64,000 nt of DNA from Neoalteromonas arenosi (GCF_030362855.1 NZ_JAUCBP010000002.1:186001-250000); one strand, 5' to 3'. Counted from the first letter of the stretch, positions 1 through 9,644 are shown. A program made the numbers and translations. Notes: a model not told the origin generated them from the sequence alone.

Positions 1-2456
1 GTCACTTCGACGTGCAGTTGATTGGTGGCCAAGTATTGCACCAAGGTAAAATTGCTGAAATGCGCACCGGTGAAGGTAAAACGCTTACGGCAACACTACC
101 GACTTACCTCAATGCGTTAACGGGTCATGGCGTTTATGTAATTACAGTGAACGATTATTTGGCGCGTCGTGATGCAGATTGGAGCCGCCCATTATACGAA
201 TTTTTGGGTATGACGGTGGGCTGCAATGTGCCAGGTATGATGCAGCCTCAGAAGAAAGAAGCCTATAGCTGCGATGTGATTTACGGCACCAATAATGAGT
301 TTGGGTTTGACTATCTGCGCGACAACATGGCGTTTAGCCCACAAGATCGCGTACAGGGTAAGCTTTCATATGCAGTGATTGATGAAGTTGACTCGATCCT
401 TATTGATGAAGCTCGAACGCCACTGATTATTTCAGGTGCAGCTGAAGATAGTTCAGAGCTTTATAAAAGCATTAACAAGATCATTCCAGAGTTAGTTAAA
501 CAAGATCGCGAAGACGAAGAAGGTAAAGAAAGTGAAGGTGACTTTACCATCGACGAGAAAGGAAAACAGGTACACCTGACTGAACGCGGCCAAATTCACG
601 TAGAAGAAATCTTACAGCGCGAGGGGATCCTCGGTGAAGAAGATTCGCTGTTTGCCGCTCAGAATATCTCGTTGTTGCACCATGTAAATGCTGGATTACG
701 CGCTCACAAACTCTACGCAAAAGATGTCGACTATATTGTCAAAGACGGCGAAATCGTTATTGTTGATGAGCACACAGGGCGCACAATGGAGGGGCGTCGC
801 TGGTCAGAAGGTTTGCACCAGGCGGTTGAAGCCAAAGAAGGAGTGAAAATCCAGAATGAAAACCAAACACTGGCATCAATAACATTCCAGAACTACTTCC
901 GTCTGTTTGATAAGTTGGCCGGTATGACGGGTACCGCGGATACCGAGGCGTTTGAATTCCAGCATATCTATGGTCTTGAAACGGTAGTCATCCCGACCAA
1001 TAGACCCATGATTCGTGACGATAAAGCGGACTTGATTTATTTAACGGCGCAAGAGAAATACGAAGCAATCGTTGAAGACATTAAAGATTGTGTGAAACGC
1101 GGTCAGCCTTCCTTGGTTGGTACGGTTTCTATCGAAAACTCAGAATTACTTTCTCGCATTCTGAAGAAAGAAAAAATTGCCCACAAAGTCTTGAATGCAA
1201 AGTTCCACGAACAGGAAGCGGATATTGTTGCACAGGCAGGTCGACCGGGCGCCGTAACTATTGCAACGAATATGGCTGGTCGTGGTACTGACATCGTATT
1301 GGGCGGAAATTTACAAGCTGAGCTCGAAGCCATCAAGGACCCAAAACCCGCCACTGTAGAGAAACTGACAGCCGAATGGAAAGTGCGTCATCAACAAGTG
1401 CTTGATGCTGGTGGTTTGCATATTATCGGTACTGAGCGCCACGAATCACGGCGCATAGACAATCAGTTACGCGGTCGTTCTGGTCGTCAGGGCGACCCAG
1501 GTTCATCGCGCTTCTATCTATCGCTAGACGATGCGCTAATGCGTATTTTTGCCTCAGAGAAAATGGGCAATATGATGAAGCGCTTGGGTATGGAACGCGG
1601 CGAAGCGATTGAACACCCTTGGGTCACTCGTGCAATTGAAAATGCTCAACGCAAGGTTGAAGGTCGAAACTTCGATATTCGTAAGGCACTGCTTGAATAC
1701 GATGACGTTGCCAACGATCAGCGTAAAGTTATTTACGAACAACGCAACGAATTGCTCGACGAAGGTGATATCAGTGAAACGATTGAAGCCGTTCGTGAAG
1801 ATGTTGTTAACGGCGTTATTGATGAATATATCCCACCACAGTCATTGGAAGAAATGTGGAATGTTCCCGATCTTGAGGTGCGCCTCAAAGGCGATTTCGC
1901 CGTCGACTTACCTTTGCAAAAGTGGTTAGAAGAAGACGACAAGCTTTATGAAGAAAAATTACGCGAGCGTATTTTGGATGCGATTGTTAATGCATATAAG
2001 ATGAAAGAAGAAGTCGTGGGAGCTAAAGTATTAAGACAGTTTGAAAAGGCTGTGATGTTGCAAAATCTCGACTCCCATTGGAAAGAGCATTTAGCGGCAA
2101 TGGATCATTTGCGTCAGGGAATTGGATTGCGCGGCTATGCTCAGAAGAATCCCAAACAAGAGTACAAACGCGAATCTTTTGAACTGTTTTCTGGCATGCT
2201 TGAAGCACTTAAGATCGAAGTTATCTCGATTCTCAGCAAGGTACAAGTTAAAGCTGAGTCTGACGTCGAAGCGGTTGAGGAACAACGACGCCAGCAAGCG
2301 CAGGCTATGGCTAAAAAGTTTGAACATGAGTCGCCAAATGAGCCGCAAAATAAGGCGCCTTCTCAAGTTCGACAAGGTCCTAAGGTCGGCCGAAACGACC
2401 CATGTCCGTGTGGCTCAGGTAAAAAGTACAAGCAATGTCACGGTAAGCTAAGTTAA
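1..2456 (+). CDS. secA: Preprotein translocase ATPase SecA (5' partial)
   Basis: SecA is the cytoplasmic ATPase motor that pushes unfolded preproteins through SecYEG. The reading frame is open from base 3 (first codons read HFDVQLIGG), so the true start lies upstream and about 80 N-terminal residues are missing. Visible features are Walker A (MRTGEGKTL, just inside the window), the DEVD Walker B region, and the helicase-like motifs [10 protein letters not shown] and [13 protein letters not shown]. The C-terminal zinc-binding tail [13 protein letters not shown] binds SecB and lipids. The C-terminus is complete. mutT follows after 8 bp, the usual gammaproteobacterial secA-mutT order. Identification is certain. 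Confidence 0.98.
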   Translation, partial: HFDVQLIGGQVLHQGKIAEMRTGEGKTLTATLPTYLNALTGHGVYVITVNDYLARRDADWSRPLYEFLGMTVGCNVPGMMQPQKKEAYSCDVIYGTNNEFGFDYLRDNMAFSPQDRVQGKLSYAVIDEVDSILIDEARTPLIISGAAEDSSELYKSINKIIPELVKQDREDEEGKESEGDFTIDEKGKQVHLTERGQIHVEEILQREGILGEEDSLFAAQNISLLHHVNAGLRAHKLYAKDVDYIVKDGEIVIVDEHTGRTMEGRRWSEGLHQAVEAKEGVKIQNENQTLASITFQNYFRLFDKLAGMTGTADTEAFEFQHIYGLETVVIPTNRPMIRDDKADLIYLTAQEKYEAIVEDIKDCVKRGQPSLVGTVSIENSELLSRILKKEKIAHKVLNAKFHEQEADIVAQAGRPGAVTIATNMAGRGTDIVLGGNLQAELEAIKDPKPATVEKLTAEWKVRHQQVLDAGGLHIIGTERHESRRIDNQLRGRSGRQGDPGSSRFYLSLDDALMRIFASEKMGNMMKRLGMERGEAIEHPWVTRAIENAQRKVEGRNFDIRKALLEYDDVANDQRKVIYEQRNELLDEGDISETIEAVREDVVNGVIDEYIPPQSLEEMWNVPDLEVRLKGDFAVDLPLQKWLEEDDKLYEEKLRERILDAIVNAYKMKEEVVGAKVLRQFEKAVMLQNLDSHWKEHLAAMDHLRQGIGLRGYAQKNPKQEYKRESFELFSGMLEALKIEVISILSKVQVKAESDVEAVEEQRRQQAQAMAKKFEHESPNEPQNKAPSQVRQGPKVGRNDPCPCGSGKKYKQCHGKLS

Positions 2457-2464
2457 GTTTAGCC

Positions 2465-2860
2465 ATGCAGCATATCCAAGTGGCCGTAGGCGTGATCGTC
2501 AAGGACGGTCATGTGCTACTGGCAAAACGTCCAGAGCACTTGCATCAAGGCAATAAGTGGGAGTTTCCCGGTGGTAAAATTGAAGCCGGTGAATCATTAG
2601 AACAAGCCATTGTGCGCGAACTCAGTGAGGAGCTCGCCATTGAGGTTAGCCAGCAGCATGCCTGGTTTAGTTTAGATTATGACTATCCTGAGAAACGCGT
2701 CAGCCTGCACATGAGTATTGTTTCTGCGTTTACCGGCGAGCCGCGTGGGAATGAAGGGCAACCTGTTGAATGGGTTGCCATTAGCGAACTCGGCCAATTC
2801 ACATTTCCTGATGCCAATCAACCAATCATCGACAAGTTACAAGCAAGTGATTGGGATTAG
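2465..2860 (+). CDS. mutT: 8-oxo-dGTP diphosphatase MutT (Nudix hydrolase)
   Basis: MutT hydrolyses 8-oxo-dGTP to the monophosphate and so prevents A:T to C:G transversions. At 131 residues it matches the family length. The Nudix box runs from GGKIEAGES through RELSEELAI at about residues 37-60, with the catalytic RE..EE core intact. The box's usual last Gly is Ala here (EELAI), a tolerated change. It starts 8 bp after secA and is probably co-transcribed with it. Its stop overlaps by 4 bp, tail to tail, with the pilin gene on the other strand. Confidence 0.95.
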   Translation: MQHIQVAVGVIVKDGHVLLAKRPEHLHQGNKWEFPGGKIEAGESLEQAIVRELSEELAIEVSQQHAWFSLDYDYPEKRVSLHMSIVSAFTGEPRGNEGQPVEWVAISELGQFTFPDANQPIIDKLQASDWD

Positions 2861-3366
2861 CAATCGTCTGTAACCACTTGTAAGGTACACTCGGGATTGC
2901 CAAATGAGTCATACAAGATATAGCAGCCCTGATTGGTTGGCGTACCAGAAGAGGGGACGTCATAGCCAATCAAGGCGTATTGGTTTGTAATACGACTGGT
3001 AATATCGTCAGATGACACATTGATGAAATCCAACATCCCTAATTGGTCACCAGACTCAGCGCGGGCTTCTGGACACAGATTGCGCCAATCAACTTCAGTG
3101 CTTCCAAAGCCGAAATCGATAACATATGCCGTTTGTTGACTGCCGCCAGGATTGGCAGCTGCAGGGCGAAGACCTTCTATTCGAGCTTTAGCGCGAACTA
3201 AATCAATTGTTGTGACAAACTGTGCTTCTATGCCTTGCAGCGCCGCAATTTTTGCATCGCGCGATACGTCGATAAAACGCGGTGCGGCAATTGTGGCGAG
3301 TATGCCAAGCAAAACGATGACGATAATCAGTTCGATGAGGGTGAAACCTTTATTATTGTTTTTCAT
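2857..3366 (-). CDS. Type IV pilin-like protein, MSHA pilin type
   Basis: This is a 169-residue prepilin with a short basic leader and the class III cleavage motif [13 protein letters not shown] followed by the hydrophobic pilin helix. After the helix, APRFIDVSRDAKIAALQGIE resembles MshA-type (mannose-sensitive haemagglutinin) pilins rather than the PilA encoded at 8222-8602. Cysteines near residues 98, 147 and 155, plus the terminal Cys, could form disulfides. PilD, encoded upstream on the same strand, would be the processing peptidase. No other msh genes lie nearby, so it may be a minor or stand-alone pseudopilin. The pilin class is certain; the MSHA assignment is by resemblance. Confidence 0.85.
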   Translation of the reverse strand: MKNNNKGFTLIELIIVIVLLGILATIAAPRFIDVSRDAKIAALQGIEAQFVTTIDLVRAKARIEGLRPAAANPGGSQQTAYVIDFGFGSTEVDWRNLCPEARAESGDQLGMLDFINVSSDDITSRITNQYALIGYDVPSSGTPTNQGCYILYDSFGNPECTLQVVTDDC

Positions 3367-3431
3367 AGGCTTATTTCAATCTAATAATGTTTAAATGGTA
3401 TCCCAGTCTGTATATAAAGTTAATCCTTACA

Positions 3432-4307
3432 TTACCATTCGAACGTGGTAGCAGTCGCAAAGGCAACATGTGAACGCTGATAGGCTGCCTCATTAATGAA
3501 ATGAGGGTACACAGTGTTTGTATTGTCTAACGGTATTGCGTTGCCTGCAAAATCAATAAAGGCCGGTGCGCCAGGCGCCAATGGTGCAAAGTCGTTATCT
3601 TGTATGGATGGGTGAACCATGGCATCGACTAAGCCCTGATGATTCAGCGGGAATTTTATGTTCTCGACAAAACGGTAAGCTTTACACGGCGGTAAGTCAC
3701 CAACGTTTCCAGTATTCCACAACGCGCAAAAATCCATGATGTGATTGAGCAGTTGGATACTTTGTTTGAATAAAGCGGCACGACAGACCCCTTGTGGCTG
3801 AGCACCCATTTCAATCATCACGCCACGTTTGCCTAACGTACACAGGTATACATGCTCTTCGAAGGGCTTTTCGTCTTCTAGTAAAATATTGCACTGTGGC
3901 ATTCGGTTAAAGACAAAACGCGCAAGTTGCTGGTTAAAGCGATCATTGGCCAATAAGATCAGCGTCGCTCCCATGTGACTGGTGGTATTGTGAATATCGA
4001 CAATCAAATCCGGTTGTGCTGCTGATTGCGGTCCGATTTGTGCGGTCAAATGCGTTGCAATTAAACCTTCATGAAAATCGCGAGCCCCAGATTTTTGCTG
4101 TTCTAATGCAAATTGTCGGTTGAGGTCCTCATCTACAAATCGCACTCGTTGCAAAACCGCTTTGGGGTTTGTCATCAAGCCTTTAACACTAATGCCAGGC
4201 CGGGTAAATTGGGCGCCCAATGATACCCAATGTTCAATTAGCCTGACACCCGTTAGTTCATTGCCGTGCGTGCCGCCGGTAAATAGTACCGTGTTTGTTT
4301 TGGTCAT
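3432..4307 (-). CDS. Aspartoacylase (AspA/AstE superfamily), animal-like
   Basis: This is a zinc carboxypeptidase-fold deacylase of 291 residues. It closely resembles animal aspartoacylase/ACY3, which cleaves N-acetylaspartate (or N-acyl aromatic amino acids) to the free amino acid. Zinc ligands are visible in GGTHGNELTGV (His14, Glu17) and DIHNTTSHMG (His near 104). Substrate-binding DEDLNR and the catalytic Glu in MIEMGAQPQGV are present, as is the C-terminal TVYPHFINEAAY segment typical of aspartoacylases. The start codon abuts the yacG stop with no gap, so it is translationally coupled to the coaE-zapD-yacG operon. The exact substrate (N-acetyl-Asp or another N-acyl amino acid) cannot be told from sequence. 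Confidence 0.9.
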   Translation of the reverse strand: MTKTNTVLFTGGTHGNELTGVRLIEHWVSLGAQFTRPGISVKGLMTNPKAVLQRVRFVDEDLNRQFALEQQKSGARDFHEGLIATHLTAQIGPQSAAQPDLIVDIHNTTSHMGATLILLANDRFNQQLARFVFNRMPQCNILLEDEKPFEEHVYLCTLGKRGVMIEMGAQPQGVCRAALFKQSIQLLNHIMDFCALWNTGNVGDLPPCKAYRFVENIKFPLNHQGLVDAMVHPSIQDNDFAPLAPGAPAFIDFAGNAIPLDNTNTVYPHFINEAAYQRSHVAFATATTFEW

Positions 4308-4541
4308 TTACGATTCGTCAAAAAAAGGCTTGGATTGTTGTTCAAATTGAGCTGCTATTGCCTCTTCATCGAGTTCAATATGCGCTCCAGAGTGATTGGT
4401 CGGTGCTGAGATTACATGGCTTTCTGTCGCCCATTCGCCAAGATCGATGAGTTGGCATTTCTTGCTACAAAATGGACGATATTCATTCGTTGTCGACCAT
4501 TCGACCGATTTTTGACATGTAGGGCAATTAACGTTCATCAA
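4308..4541 (-). CDS. yacG: DNA gyrase inhibitor / zinc-binding protein YacG
   Basis: This small (77 aa) zinc-ribbon protein has the YacG pattern: CPTC near residues 6-9, CSKKCQ near 26-31, then the signature [10 protein letters not shown]. coli YacG binds GyrB and inhibits gyrase; its physiological role is modest. It overlaps the zapD stop by 4 bp (ATGA) and is followed immediately by the aspartoacylase gene. The coaE-zapD-yacG order is the standard gammaproteobacterial arrangement. Confidence 0.93.
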   Translation of the reverse strand: MMNVNCPTCQKSVEWSTTNEYRPFCSKKCQLIDLGEWATESHVISAPTNHSGAHIELDEEAIAAQFEQQSKPFFDES

Positions 4542-5290
4542 CAGCTCGCAATCTCAAAGCTCAAGGTCTGCTCAACCGGTTTGCTGGCATCTTCACCATG
4601 CCCAAAATGCATAAAGCGCAAGGCATAGCGGTATTTGTTACCGCTAAGTGTTGGGTAACATCCGGACCCAACGGCTAACTTGATCCGCACCAATTCACCG
4701 CGATCGTCGGACAAGCCGGGGAAGAATCCGTTGGTCGCTTCAACCGTCGTGAAGTTGCCGCGCTGACGCAAAAATGACAATGTCAACGCGATTGCATTAT
4801 CGATAACGTGAAGCGTTTGCAACCAAGTTTGCTTATCTTTAGCCTGCTGTTCCGCTGGTAGGTGGGTCCAATGGTGTAGGTTGGGTAAATCAAAACTACA
4901 CGAACCACCGGGAATGGCAAAACGCTGTCGGATCGACGATATAAACGGGTGCTCTTTTAAGTCACTGCCAATGCGTTTGTTTTGTTTGAGGGCTTCGCGC
5001 AAGCGTAAAATAGTTTCTAGCGTCTGTTGAAGTGCCTCATTATTAATGTTGGGATGTTGTGACCAGTGCACCAGATTGCGCTCTTGTGCGTCTATGTCTT
5101 TAAGGATGTCGTTGCGAATATCAAGACGCTCCAACAAATCAAGCAACGTAAATAGATCTTCAAAAAAGTGAATATTTGCCGATGCGCTAAATGCGTCGGC
5201 ATTGCTTTTTATTTGACTGAGCAGCTGCTCAATACGAAGGTAATTACGTACTTTTTCATTGAGCGGAAACTCATATACCGCTGTTGACAT
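4538..5290 (-). CDS. zapD: Cell division protein ZapD
   Basis: ZapD (YacF, DUF1342) is a cytoplasmic protein that binds the FtsZ C-terminus and cross-links FtsZ filaments in the Z-ring. The 250-residue length fits the family. Typical features are the N-terminal [19 protein letters not shown] and the [23 protein letters not shown] and [13 protein letters not shown] segments. It lies between coaE (52 bp upstream) and yacG (4-bp overlap). Confidence 0.95.
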   Translation of the reverse strand: MSTAVYEFPLNEKVRNYLRIEQLLSQIKSNADAFSASANIHFFEDLFTLLDLLERLDIRNDILKDIDAQERNLVHWSQHPNINNEALQQTLETILRLREALKQNKRIGSDLKEHPFISSIRQRFAIPGGSCSFDLPNLHHWTHLPAEQQAKDKQTWLQTLHVIDNAIALTLSFLRQRGNFTTVEATNGFFPGLSDDRGELVRIKLAVGSGCYPTLSGNKYRYALRFMHFGHGEDASKPVEQTLSFEIASC

Positions 5291-5342
5291 TCGTGACTCC
5301 CAATATAGTTACTTGGCACTACACAGCAAAAAGCGAAAAATT

Positions 5343-5957
5343 TCAAGTTTTTGATAGGTTTGCTGCCAATCTAAGGTATTGATTGTGCAATTGTTGTACC
5401 TTTATTTTTAGTGCATTGAGAGACGCGTCGTTAACAATGACGTCGTCGGCTTTTGCAAGACGCTCCTCGCGATCCAGTTGTGCACGCATGATAGCTTTTA
5501 TGGTTGCTTCATCACTGTTGTCTCTTGCCACTACGCGCGCTAACTGTTGCTCAGGAGCAACATCTACGACTAAAACGCGGTTGACCATTGATTGCATGTT
5601 GTTTTCGAGAAGCAATGGTGCGACTAATATACAATAGGGCGATGTAGCCGCTGCAATTTGCGTTATCATTTGAGCGCGGATTAAAGGGTGCAGTAAGGCA
5701 TTCAACCACTCTTTGTCTGCGGTGTTTTGAAACACACGTTGACGTAACGCTGCCCGATTGAGGTGTCCATCAGCTAAAAGTATTTCCTCGCCAAATCGCG
5801 ATGCGATTTGAGCTAAAGCGTCATTGCCGGGCTCTACCACTTGTCGTGCGCAAACATCGGCGTCGACCACATCGATACCGAGTGCCGTAAAGCTATCGCT
5901 AACCGCGGTTTTACCAGAGCCAATACCACCGGTTAAGCCAACCACGTATTGGCTCAT
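5343..5957 (-). CDS. coaE: Dephospho-CoA kinase
   Basis: CoaE phosphorylates the ribose 3'-OH of dephospho-CoA, the last step of coenzyme A synthesis. The P-loop GLTGGIGSGKTAV is at residues 7-19, followed by the CoaE motifs DVVDADVCARQVV, RFGEEIL and HPLIR, and VVDVAPEQQLARV. I place the start at 5957 (MSQYVVGL, 204 aa), where ATG overlaps the pilD TGA by 4 bp. An in-frame ATG four codons upstream is less likely. The gene continues the pilus/prepilin-peptidase transcription unit, as in other gammaproteobacteria. Confidence 0.95.
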   Translation of the reverse strand: MSQYVVGLTGGIGSGKTAVSDSFTALGIDVVDADVCARQVVEPGNDALAQIASRFGEEILLADGHLNRAALRQRVFQNTADKEWLNALLHPLIRAQMITQIAAATSPYCILVAPLLLENNMQSMVNRVLVVDVAPEQQLARVVARDNSDEATIKAIMRAQLDREERLAKADDVIVNDASLNALKIKVQQLHNQYLRLAANLSKT

Positions 5958-6838
5958 TGTAAAACCCAAGCGAGATAGGCTTGTTGAATAGTTTCACCAT
6001 ACAATAACGTCAACCAACCGGCGACTGCTAAGTAGGGGCCAAATGGTATTGCCTGACTGGATTCGTTTCTTCTTAGAGTTATAAGGGCTATACCAACAAT
6101 AGCACCGACCAACGATGACAAAATAATAATCACGGGTAATCCCTGCCAGCCGACAAACGCGCCCAGAGCAGCTAACAGCTTAAAGTCGCCGTAGCCCATG
6201 CCCTCTTTGCCGGTCACTAGCTTAAACAGCCAATATACGCTCCACAGCGAGAGATATCCCGCAGTTGCACCAATAATGGCAGTACTGGACGGCACGAAAA
6301 TAGTGAACACACTCGCGCCTAAGCCCAGCCATAACAGCGGTAGCGTGAGTTCGTCAGGCAATAACATTTTATCTGCATCGATAAAGGTCAGGGCCACTAA
6401 TACCCAAGTAACAATGATTCCAAGGAGAGCCTCACTACCGTAACCATAATGAGCTGCCACCCATACTGATAACAGTGCGGTTAGTAATTCAACCAACGGG
6501 TACCGGCTACCGATTGATGTTTTACAGTTGGAGCATTTACCACGTAACAATAGCCAACTTACAACGGGAATGTTTTCCCATGCGCGAATTTTATGCCCAC
6601 ATTTAGGACAAGTGGAATCGGGTTTGACAAGATTAAATGTTTCCGGTGTTTGCTGTGATTCGTCTGTAGAATCGTTACCAAAGTAGTCTTGGTATTCGCG
6701 CTGCCAACTGCGCTCCATCATGATTGGTACGCGGTAAATAACCACGTTTAAGAAACTGCCAACCATAAGGCTGACAATAAAAACTAACGTTAAGAAAAAC
6801 ACGGGTGATTGCGCCAACAAATCAAACACAGCGGTCAT
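5954..6838 (-). CDS. pilD: Prepilin leader peptidase / N-methyltransferase PilD
   Basis: PilD is the inner-membrane aspartic protease that cleaves prepilin leaders and N-methylates the new Phe1. At 294 residues with about eight hydrophobic segments it matches the family. It has the cytoplasmic zinc module (CPKCGHKI ... CSNCKTSI). The two catalytic Asp motifs are in FIDADKMLLPDEL and GYGDFKLLAALGAFVGW. Its substrates would include the pilins encoded at 8222-8602 and 2857-3366. pilC lies 47 bp upstream and coaE overlaps downstream by 4 bp. Confidence 0.96.
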   Translation of the reverse strand: MTAVFDLLAQSPVFFLTLVFIVSLMVGSFLNVVIYRVPIMMERSWQREYQDYFGNDSTDESQQTPETFNLVKPDSTCPKCGHKIRAWENIPVVSWLLLRGKCSNCKTSIGSRYPLVELLTALLSVWVAAHYGYGSEALLGIIVTWVLVALTFIDADKMLLPDELTLPLLWLGLGASVFTIFVPSSTAIIGATAGYLSLWSVYWLFKLVTGKEGMGYGDFKLLAALGAFVGWQGLPVIIILSSLVGAIVGIALITLRRNESSQAIPFGPYLAVAGWLTLLYGETIQQAYLAWVLQ

Positions 6839-6885
6839 AGTTTATTCACATTATTGTATTTTGTGCGTAAGCCTATCAGAGAAAG

Positions 6886-8094
6886 CTAAACAACGTTACC
6901 CATCTGGAAGATTGGCAAGTACATTGCAACGATTAGACCTCCGATTACCACACCTAAAACAGCCATAATAATCGGCTCTAGCAAGCTGGTCAGGCCGTCG
7001 ACCATATCATCAACTTCAGCCTCATAGATCGATGCAATTTTACTGAGCATATCGTCAACTGCGCCAGATTCCTCACCAATAGCAATCATCTGGGTGACCA
7101 TGTCTGGGAATACTGCAGTAGCACGCATAGCAGTATGCATTTGCATACCGCCGGAAACTTCCTTGCGGATAAATAATATGGCATCGCGATAAACCGCATT
7201 ACCAGCCGCGCCAGCTGCAGACTCTAATGCACCAATCAGTGGTACACCGGCGGCAAAAGTAGTCGATAGCGTTCGAGTAAAGCGGGCGATAGCCGCTTTT
7301 TTCAAAATCTCTCCGATCACAGGGAGTTTTAAGATGTTGGCGTCCACTTTATCTCTTAATGCAGGTGACTTTTTATGGGCTCGCATAAAAAAGTAGCCAA
7401 AGCCGATCATGGCTATGGCGATGTAAACACCAAAATCTTGCACAAACCTTGAGATGGCAAGCACCAATTGAGTGAAGGCTGGAAGCTCTGCACCAAAACT
7501 GCTGAAGATCTCTTCAAACTGAGGTACTACAAAAACCAGTAGAATGGTGGTCACAATAAAAGCTACGACCACTACGGCAATCGGATAAAACATCGCCTTT
7601 TTGATTTTTGATTTAAGTGCTTCCGCTTTTTCCTTATAAACAGCAATGCGATCGTAAATCGTCTCTAGTGCACCTGACTGCTCACCGGTTTCCACTAAGT
7701 CGCAATACAGGTCATCAAAATAATCGGGATGCTTACGCAAAGCTGACGACAGTGGCATACCAGCTTGAACTTCGCTGGTAATTTCCCCGAGCATCTTGCG
7801 CATGGATTGCTTGGCATGGCCTTGCGCAATCATTTCTAAACTTTGGATTAAGGTTACACCGGCCCCTAGCATGGTCGCAATTTGACGCGAGAGCATGGCA
7901 ATATCGGCTGGTACAATCTTGTTATTCCCTCCAAACAGAGGTTTGGCGAGTTTTTTAACTTTGGTGGCAGAAATACCTTGCCGACGTAATAAATTTTTTG
8001 CTTCGGAGATTGAGGCTGCGTTGATTTCACCTTTACGGACGTTACCTTTGCGGTCTGCGCCCAAGTATGTATAAGTTACCAGTGCTTTTGCCAT
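6886..8094 (-). CDS. pilC: Type IV pilus inner-membrane platform protein PilC
   Basis: PilC is the polytopic membrane protein on which the PilB/PilT ATPases act during pilus assembly and retraction. The 402-residue product has two repeated T2SSF domains: the first around MLSRQIATMLGAGVTLIQSL, the second around FTRTLSTTFAAGVPLIGALE. Conserved ETGEQSGALE and GEESGAVDDML motifs are present, along with TM helices near residues 170-190, 220-240 and 375-395. Upstream lies pilA rather than pilB, and a terminator at 8157-8183 separates them. Confidence 0.96.
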   Translation of the reverse strand: MAKALVTYTYLGADRKGNVRKGEINAASISEAKNLLRRQGISATKVKKLAKPLFGGNNKIVPADIAMLSRQIATMLGAGVTLIQSLEMIAQGHAKQSMRKMLGEITSEVQAGMPLSSALRKHPDYFDDLYCDLVETGEQSGALETIYDRIAVYKEKAEALKSKIKKAMFYPIAVVVVAFIVTTILLVFVVPQFEEIFSSFGAELPAFTQLVLAISRFVQDFGVYIAIAMIGFGYFFMRAHKKSPALRDKVDANILKLPVIGEILKKAAIARFTRTLSTTFAAGVPLIGALESAAGAAGNAVYRDAILFIRKEVSGGMQMHTAMRATAVFPDMVTQMIAIGEESGAVDDMLSKIASIYEAEVDDMVDGLTSLLEPIIMAVLGVVIGGLIVAMYLPIFQMGNVV

Positions 8095-8156
8095 GTCAAT
8101 TCTCGTCGCAATTTAATTTTAATTCGAAGGGTAAATATTTTGCCTAGTGAGAAGGC

Positions 8157-8183
8157 AAAAAAGCCCAGTAAAACCGGGCTTTT
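8157..8183 (-). terminator. Rho-independent terminator after pilA
   Basis: On the minus strand, AAAAGCCC, a 9-nt loop and GGGCTTTTTT form a GC-cored hairpin ending in a T-run, 39 nt after the pilA stop. It would uncouple abundant pilA mRNA from the downstream pilC-pilD-coaE unit, or give only partial read-through. Confidence 0.85.
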
Positions 8184-8221
8184 CTGTATCGTCTTGGACG
8201 TTAATCAGTAGCGTTAGTCGA

Positions 8222-8602
8222 TTAGCAAAGCTGACCGTCTGAACATGCACCAGTCCAAGTAACCACACCACCCGCTAGCGCTGGAGTCAATGTATAAGTA
8301 CCTAGACCGTTTTGGTTAGTCGCTACAATTTCGCCGTCAGTGGTTACTAGAACACCTACAACGTTTGCTGGAATACCGTTAGTACCGCCGTCGCAGTCTG
8401 CTAGGTTGCCTTCAACTTGAGCACACACTTCGACCGCTGACTTGGCTGCTGCAGTTGAGTTGATTGTTTCAGTGAATTCAGCTTTACGAGTGTAGTTTTG
8501 GTATGCAGGAAGTGCGATTGCTGCCAAAATACCGATGATTGCTACAACAATCATCAATTCGATTAGGGTAAAGCCTTTTTTGTTAGTCATTGAGTTCTTC
8601 AT
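8222..8602 (-). CDS. pilA: Major type IV pilin PilA
   Basis: This is a 126-residue prepilin. The leader is [10 protein letters not shown], cleaved before [20 protein letters not shown]. The alpha1 helix continues into [18 protein letters not shown]-terminal Cys residues (GACSDGQLC) bracket a very short disulfide loop, and a further pair (VCAQ...LADC) lies near residues 65-75. The first ATG has a good ribosome site (GGAG, 7 nt upstream), so the full leader is kept. PilC and PilD are encoded downstream; PilB is not in this cluster. Confidence 0.95.
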   Translation of the reverse strand: MKNSMTNKKGFTLIELMIVVAIIGILAAIALPAYQNYTRKAEFTETINSTAAAKSAVEVCAQVEGNLADCDGGTNGIPANVVGVLVTTDGEIVATNQNGLGTYTLTPALAGGVVTWTGACSDGQLC

Positions 8603-8696
8603 GGTAAATCTCCGCGCGCCGTCTAACGCTATTTGTTTAAAATTTCAAAAAGGTACCTAAGTCGTTTTCGGTTGTGCGCCTCGGTACTTGATTCAA

Positions 8697-8724
8697 AGTA
8701 TAGATCCAGATGCGCAACTGACAA
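8697..8724 (-). promoter_or_regulatory. Candidate sigma70 promoter for pilA
   Basis: On the minus strand, TTGTCA (8724-8719) and TATACT (8702-8697) are separated by 16 nt, about 95 nt upstream of the pilA ATG. I looked for the RpoN pattern (TGGCAC-N5-TTGC) common before pilA genes and did not find it in this gap. Prediction from sequence only. Confidence 0.5.
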
Positions 8725-8777
8725 GTATGCAAACACATACCTGTGTGTCGGTTTCCAACTTTTACCTTTATATTCAT

Positions 8778-9644
8778 TTACAGCTGCATGAATAACCGCA
8801 GTGACAAATCAATCGCTTGCACGCTTTTTGTCAGGGCTCCGCTAGAGATAAAATCCACTCCAGTTGTGGCTAACAACTGCAAATCTGCATCGGTAATATT
8901 CCCCGAAACTTCTAGCTTACAGTGTCCTTGAGCCAACTCAACTGCCTCGTGGATCAGATGTAACGGGAAATTATCCAACATAACGATATCGGCACCCGCT
9001 GCTATGGCTTGAGTTAATTCTTCAATTGATTCTACTTCTACTTCTACTCGTTTATCAGTAACTTGACTGCGTGCTGTAGCGACTGCTGCAGCGATAGAGC
9101 CGCATGCAGCAATATGATTTTCTTTGATTAAAAATGCGTCAAACAGGCCGATGCGATGGTTGCTTCCACCCCCACATAGCACCGCGTACTTTTGTGCGAG
9201 ACGCATGCCTGGTAGCGTTTTTCGCGTATCTAGCAATTGCGTTTTTGAATGACCAATCAACTGTGTATAGTGATGCGTTTGCGTAGCCGTTGCACTTAAC
9301 GTTTGCAGAAAGTTAAGTGCGGTCCGCTCGGCAGTCAAAATTGCTCGTGCATTACCACTGATTTCCAGCAATTGACTGTTGGCGCTTACAAAATCACCAT
9401 CACCCACCTGCCATTCAAGCTGTAAATCAGGATTGACGGTGTGGAATGCACAATTCACCCAGTCCACACCACACACTACCATATCTTCACGGGTAATCAG
9501 CGTCGCTTTTGCAGCGGTTTCACTTGGGATGAGGTTGGCGGTAATGTCATTTGCGGCGTAATCGTCGCCGCCCAAGTCTTCATTCAGCGCATTAACAACT
9601 GCTCGTTTAATGACATCGTCGGTAAGGTAGGCAGGTTTTTTCAT
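8778..9644 (-). CDS. nadC: Nicotinate-nucleotide pyrophosphorylase (quinolinate phosphoribosyltransferase)
   Basis: NadC converts quinolinate and PRPP to nicotinate mononucleotide, CO2 and PPi in de novo NAD synthesis. The 288-residue product carries the motifs TAERTALNFLQTLS, LDTRKTLPGMRLAQKYAV (PRPP/quinolinate-binding Arg/Lys), GGGSNHRIGLFDAFLIKENH, VEVESIEEL and LEVSGNI. Position between pilA and ampD, on the strand opposite to ampD, is the classical gammaproteobacterial arrangement. Confidence 0.97.
   Translation of the reverse strand: MKKPAYLTDDVIKRAVVNALNEDLGGDDYAANDITANLIPSETAAKATLITREDMVVCGVDWVNCAFHTVNPDLQLEWQVGDGDFVSANSQLLEISGNARAILTAERTALNFLQTLSATATQTHHYTQLIGHSKTQLLDTRKTLPGMRLAQKYAVLCGGGSNHRIGLFDAFLIKENHIAACGSIAAAVATARSQVTDKRVEVEVESIEELTQAIAAGADIVMLDNFPLHLIHEAVELAQGHCKLEVSGNITDADLQLLATTGVDFISSGALTKSVQAIDLSLRLFMQL

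Noticed and set aside
2122-2451. Plus-strand 109-codon frame within secA
   Set aside because: It lies inside the secA coding region in another frame, without a ribosome site or recognizable domain.
8603-8777. RpoN (sigma54) promoter for pilA
   Set aside because: No TGGCAC-N5-TTGC-like sequence was found on the minus strand; a sigma70-type TTGTCA-N16-TATACT fits better.
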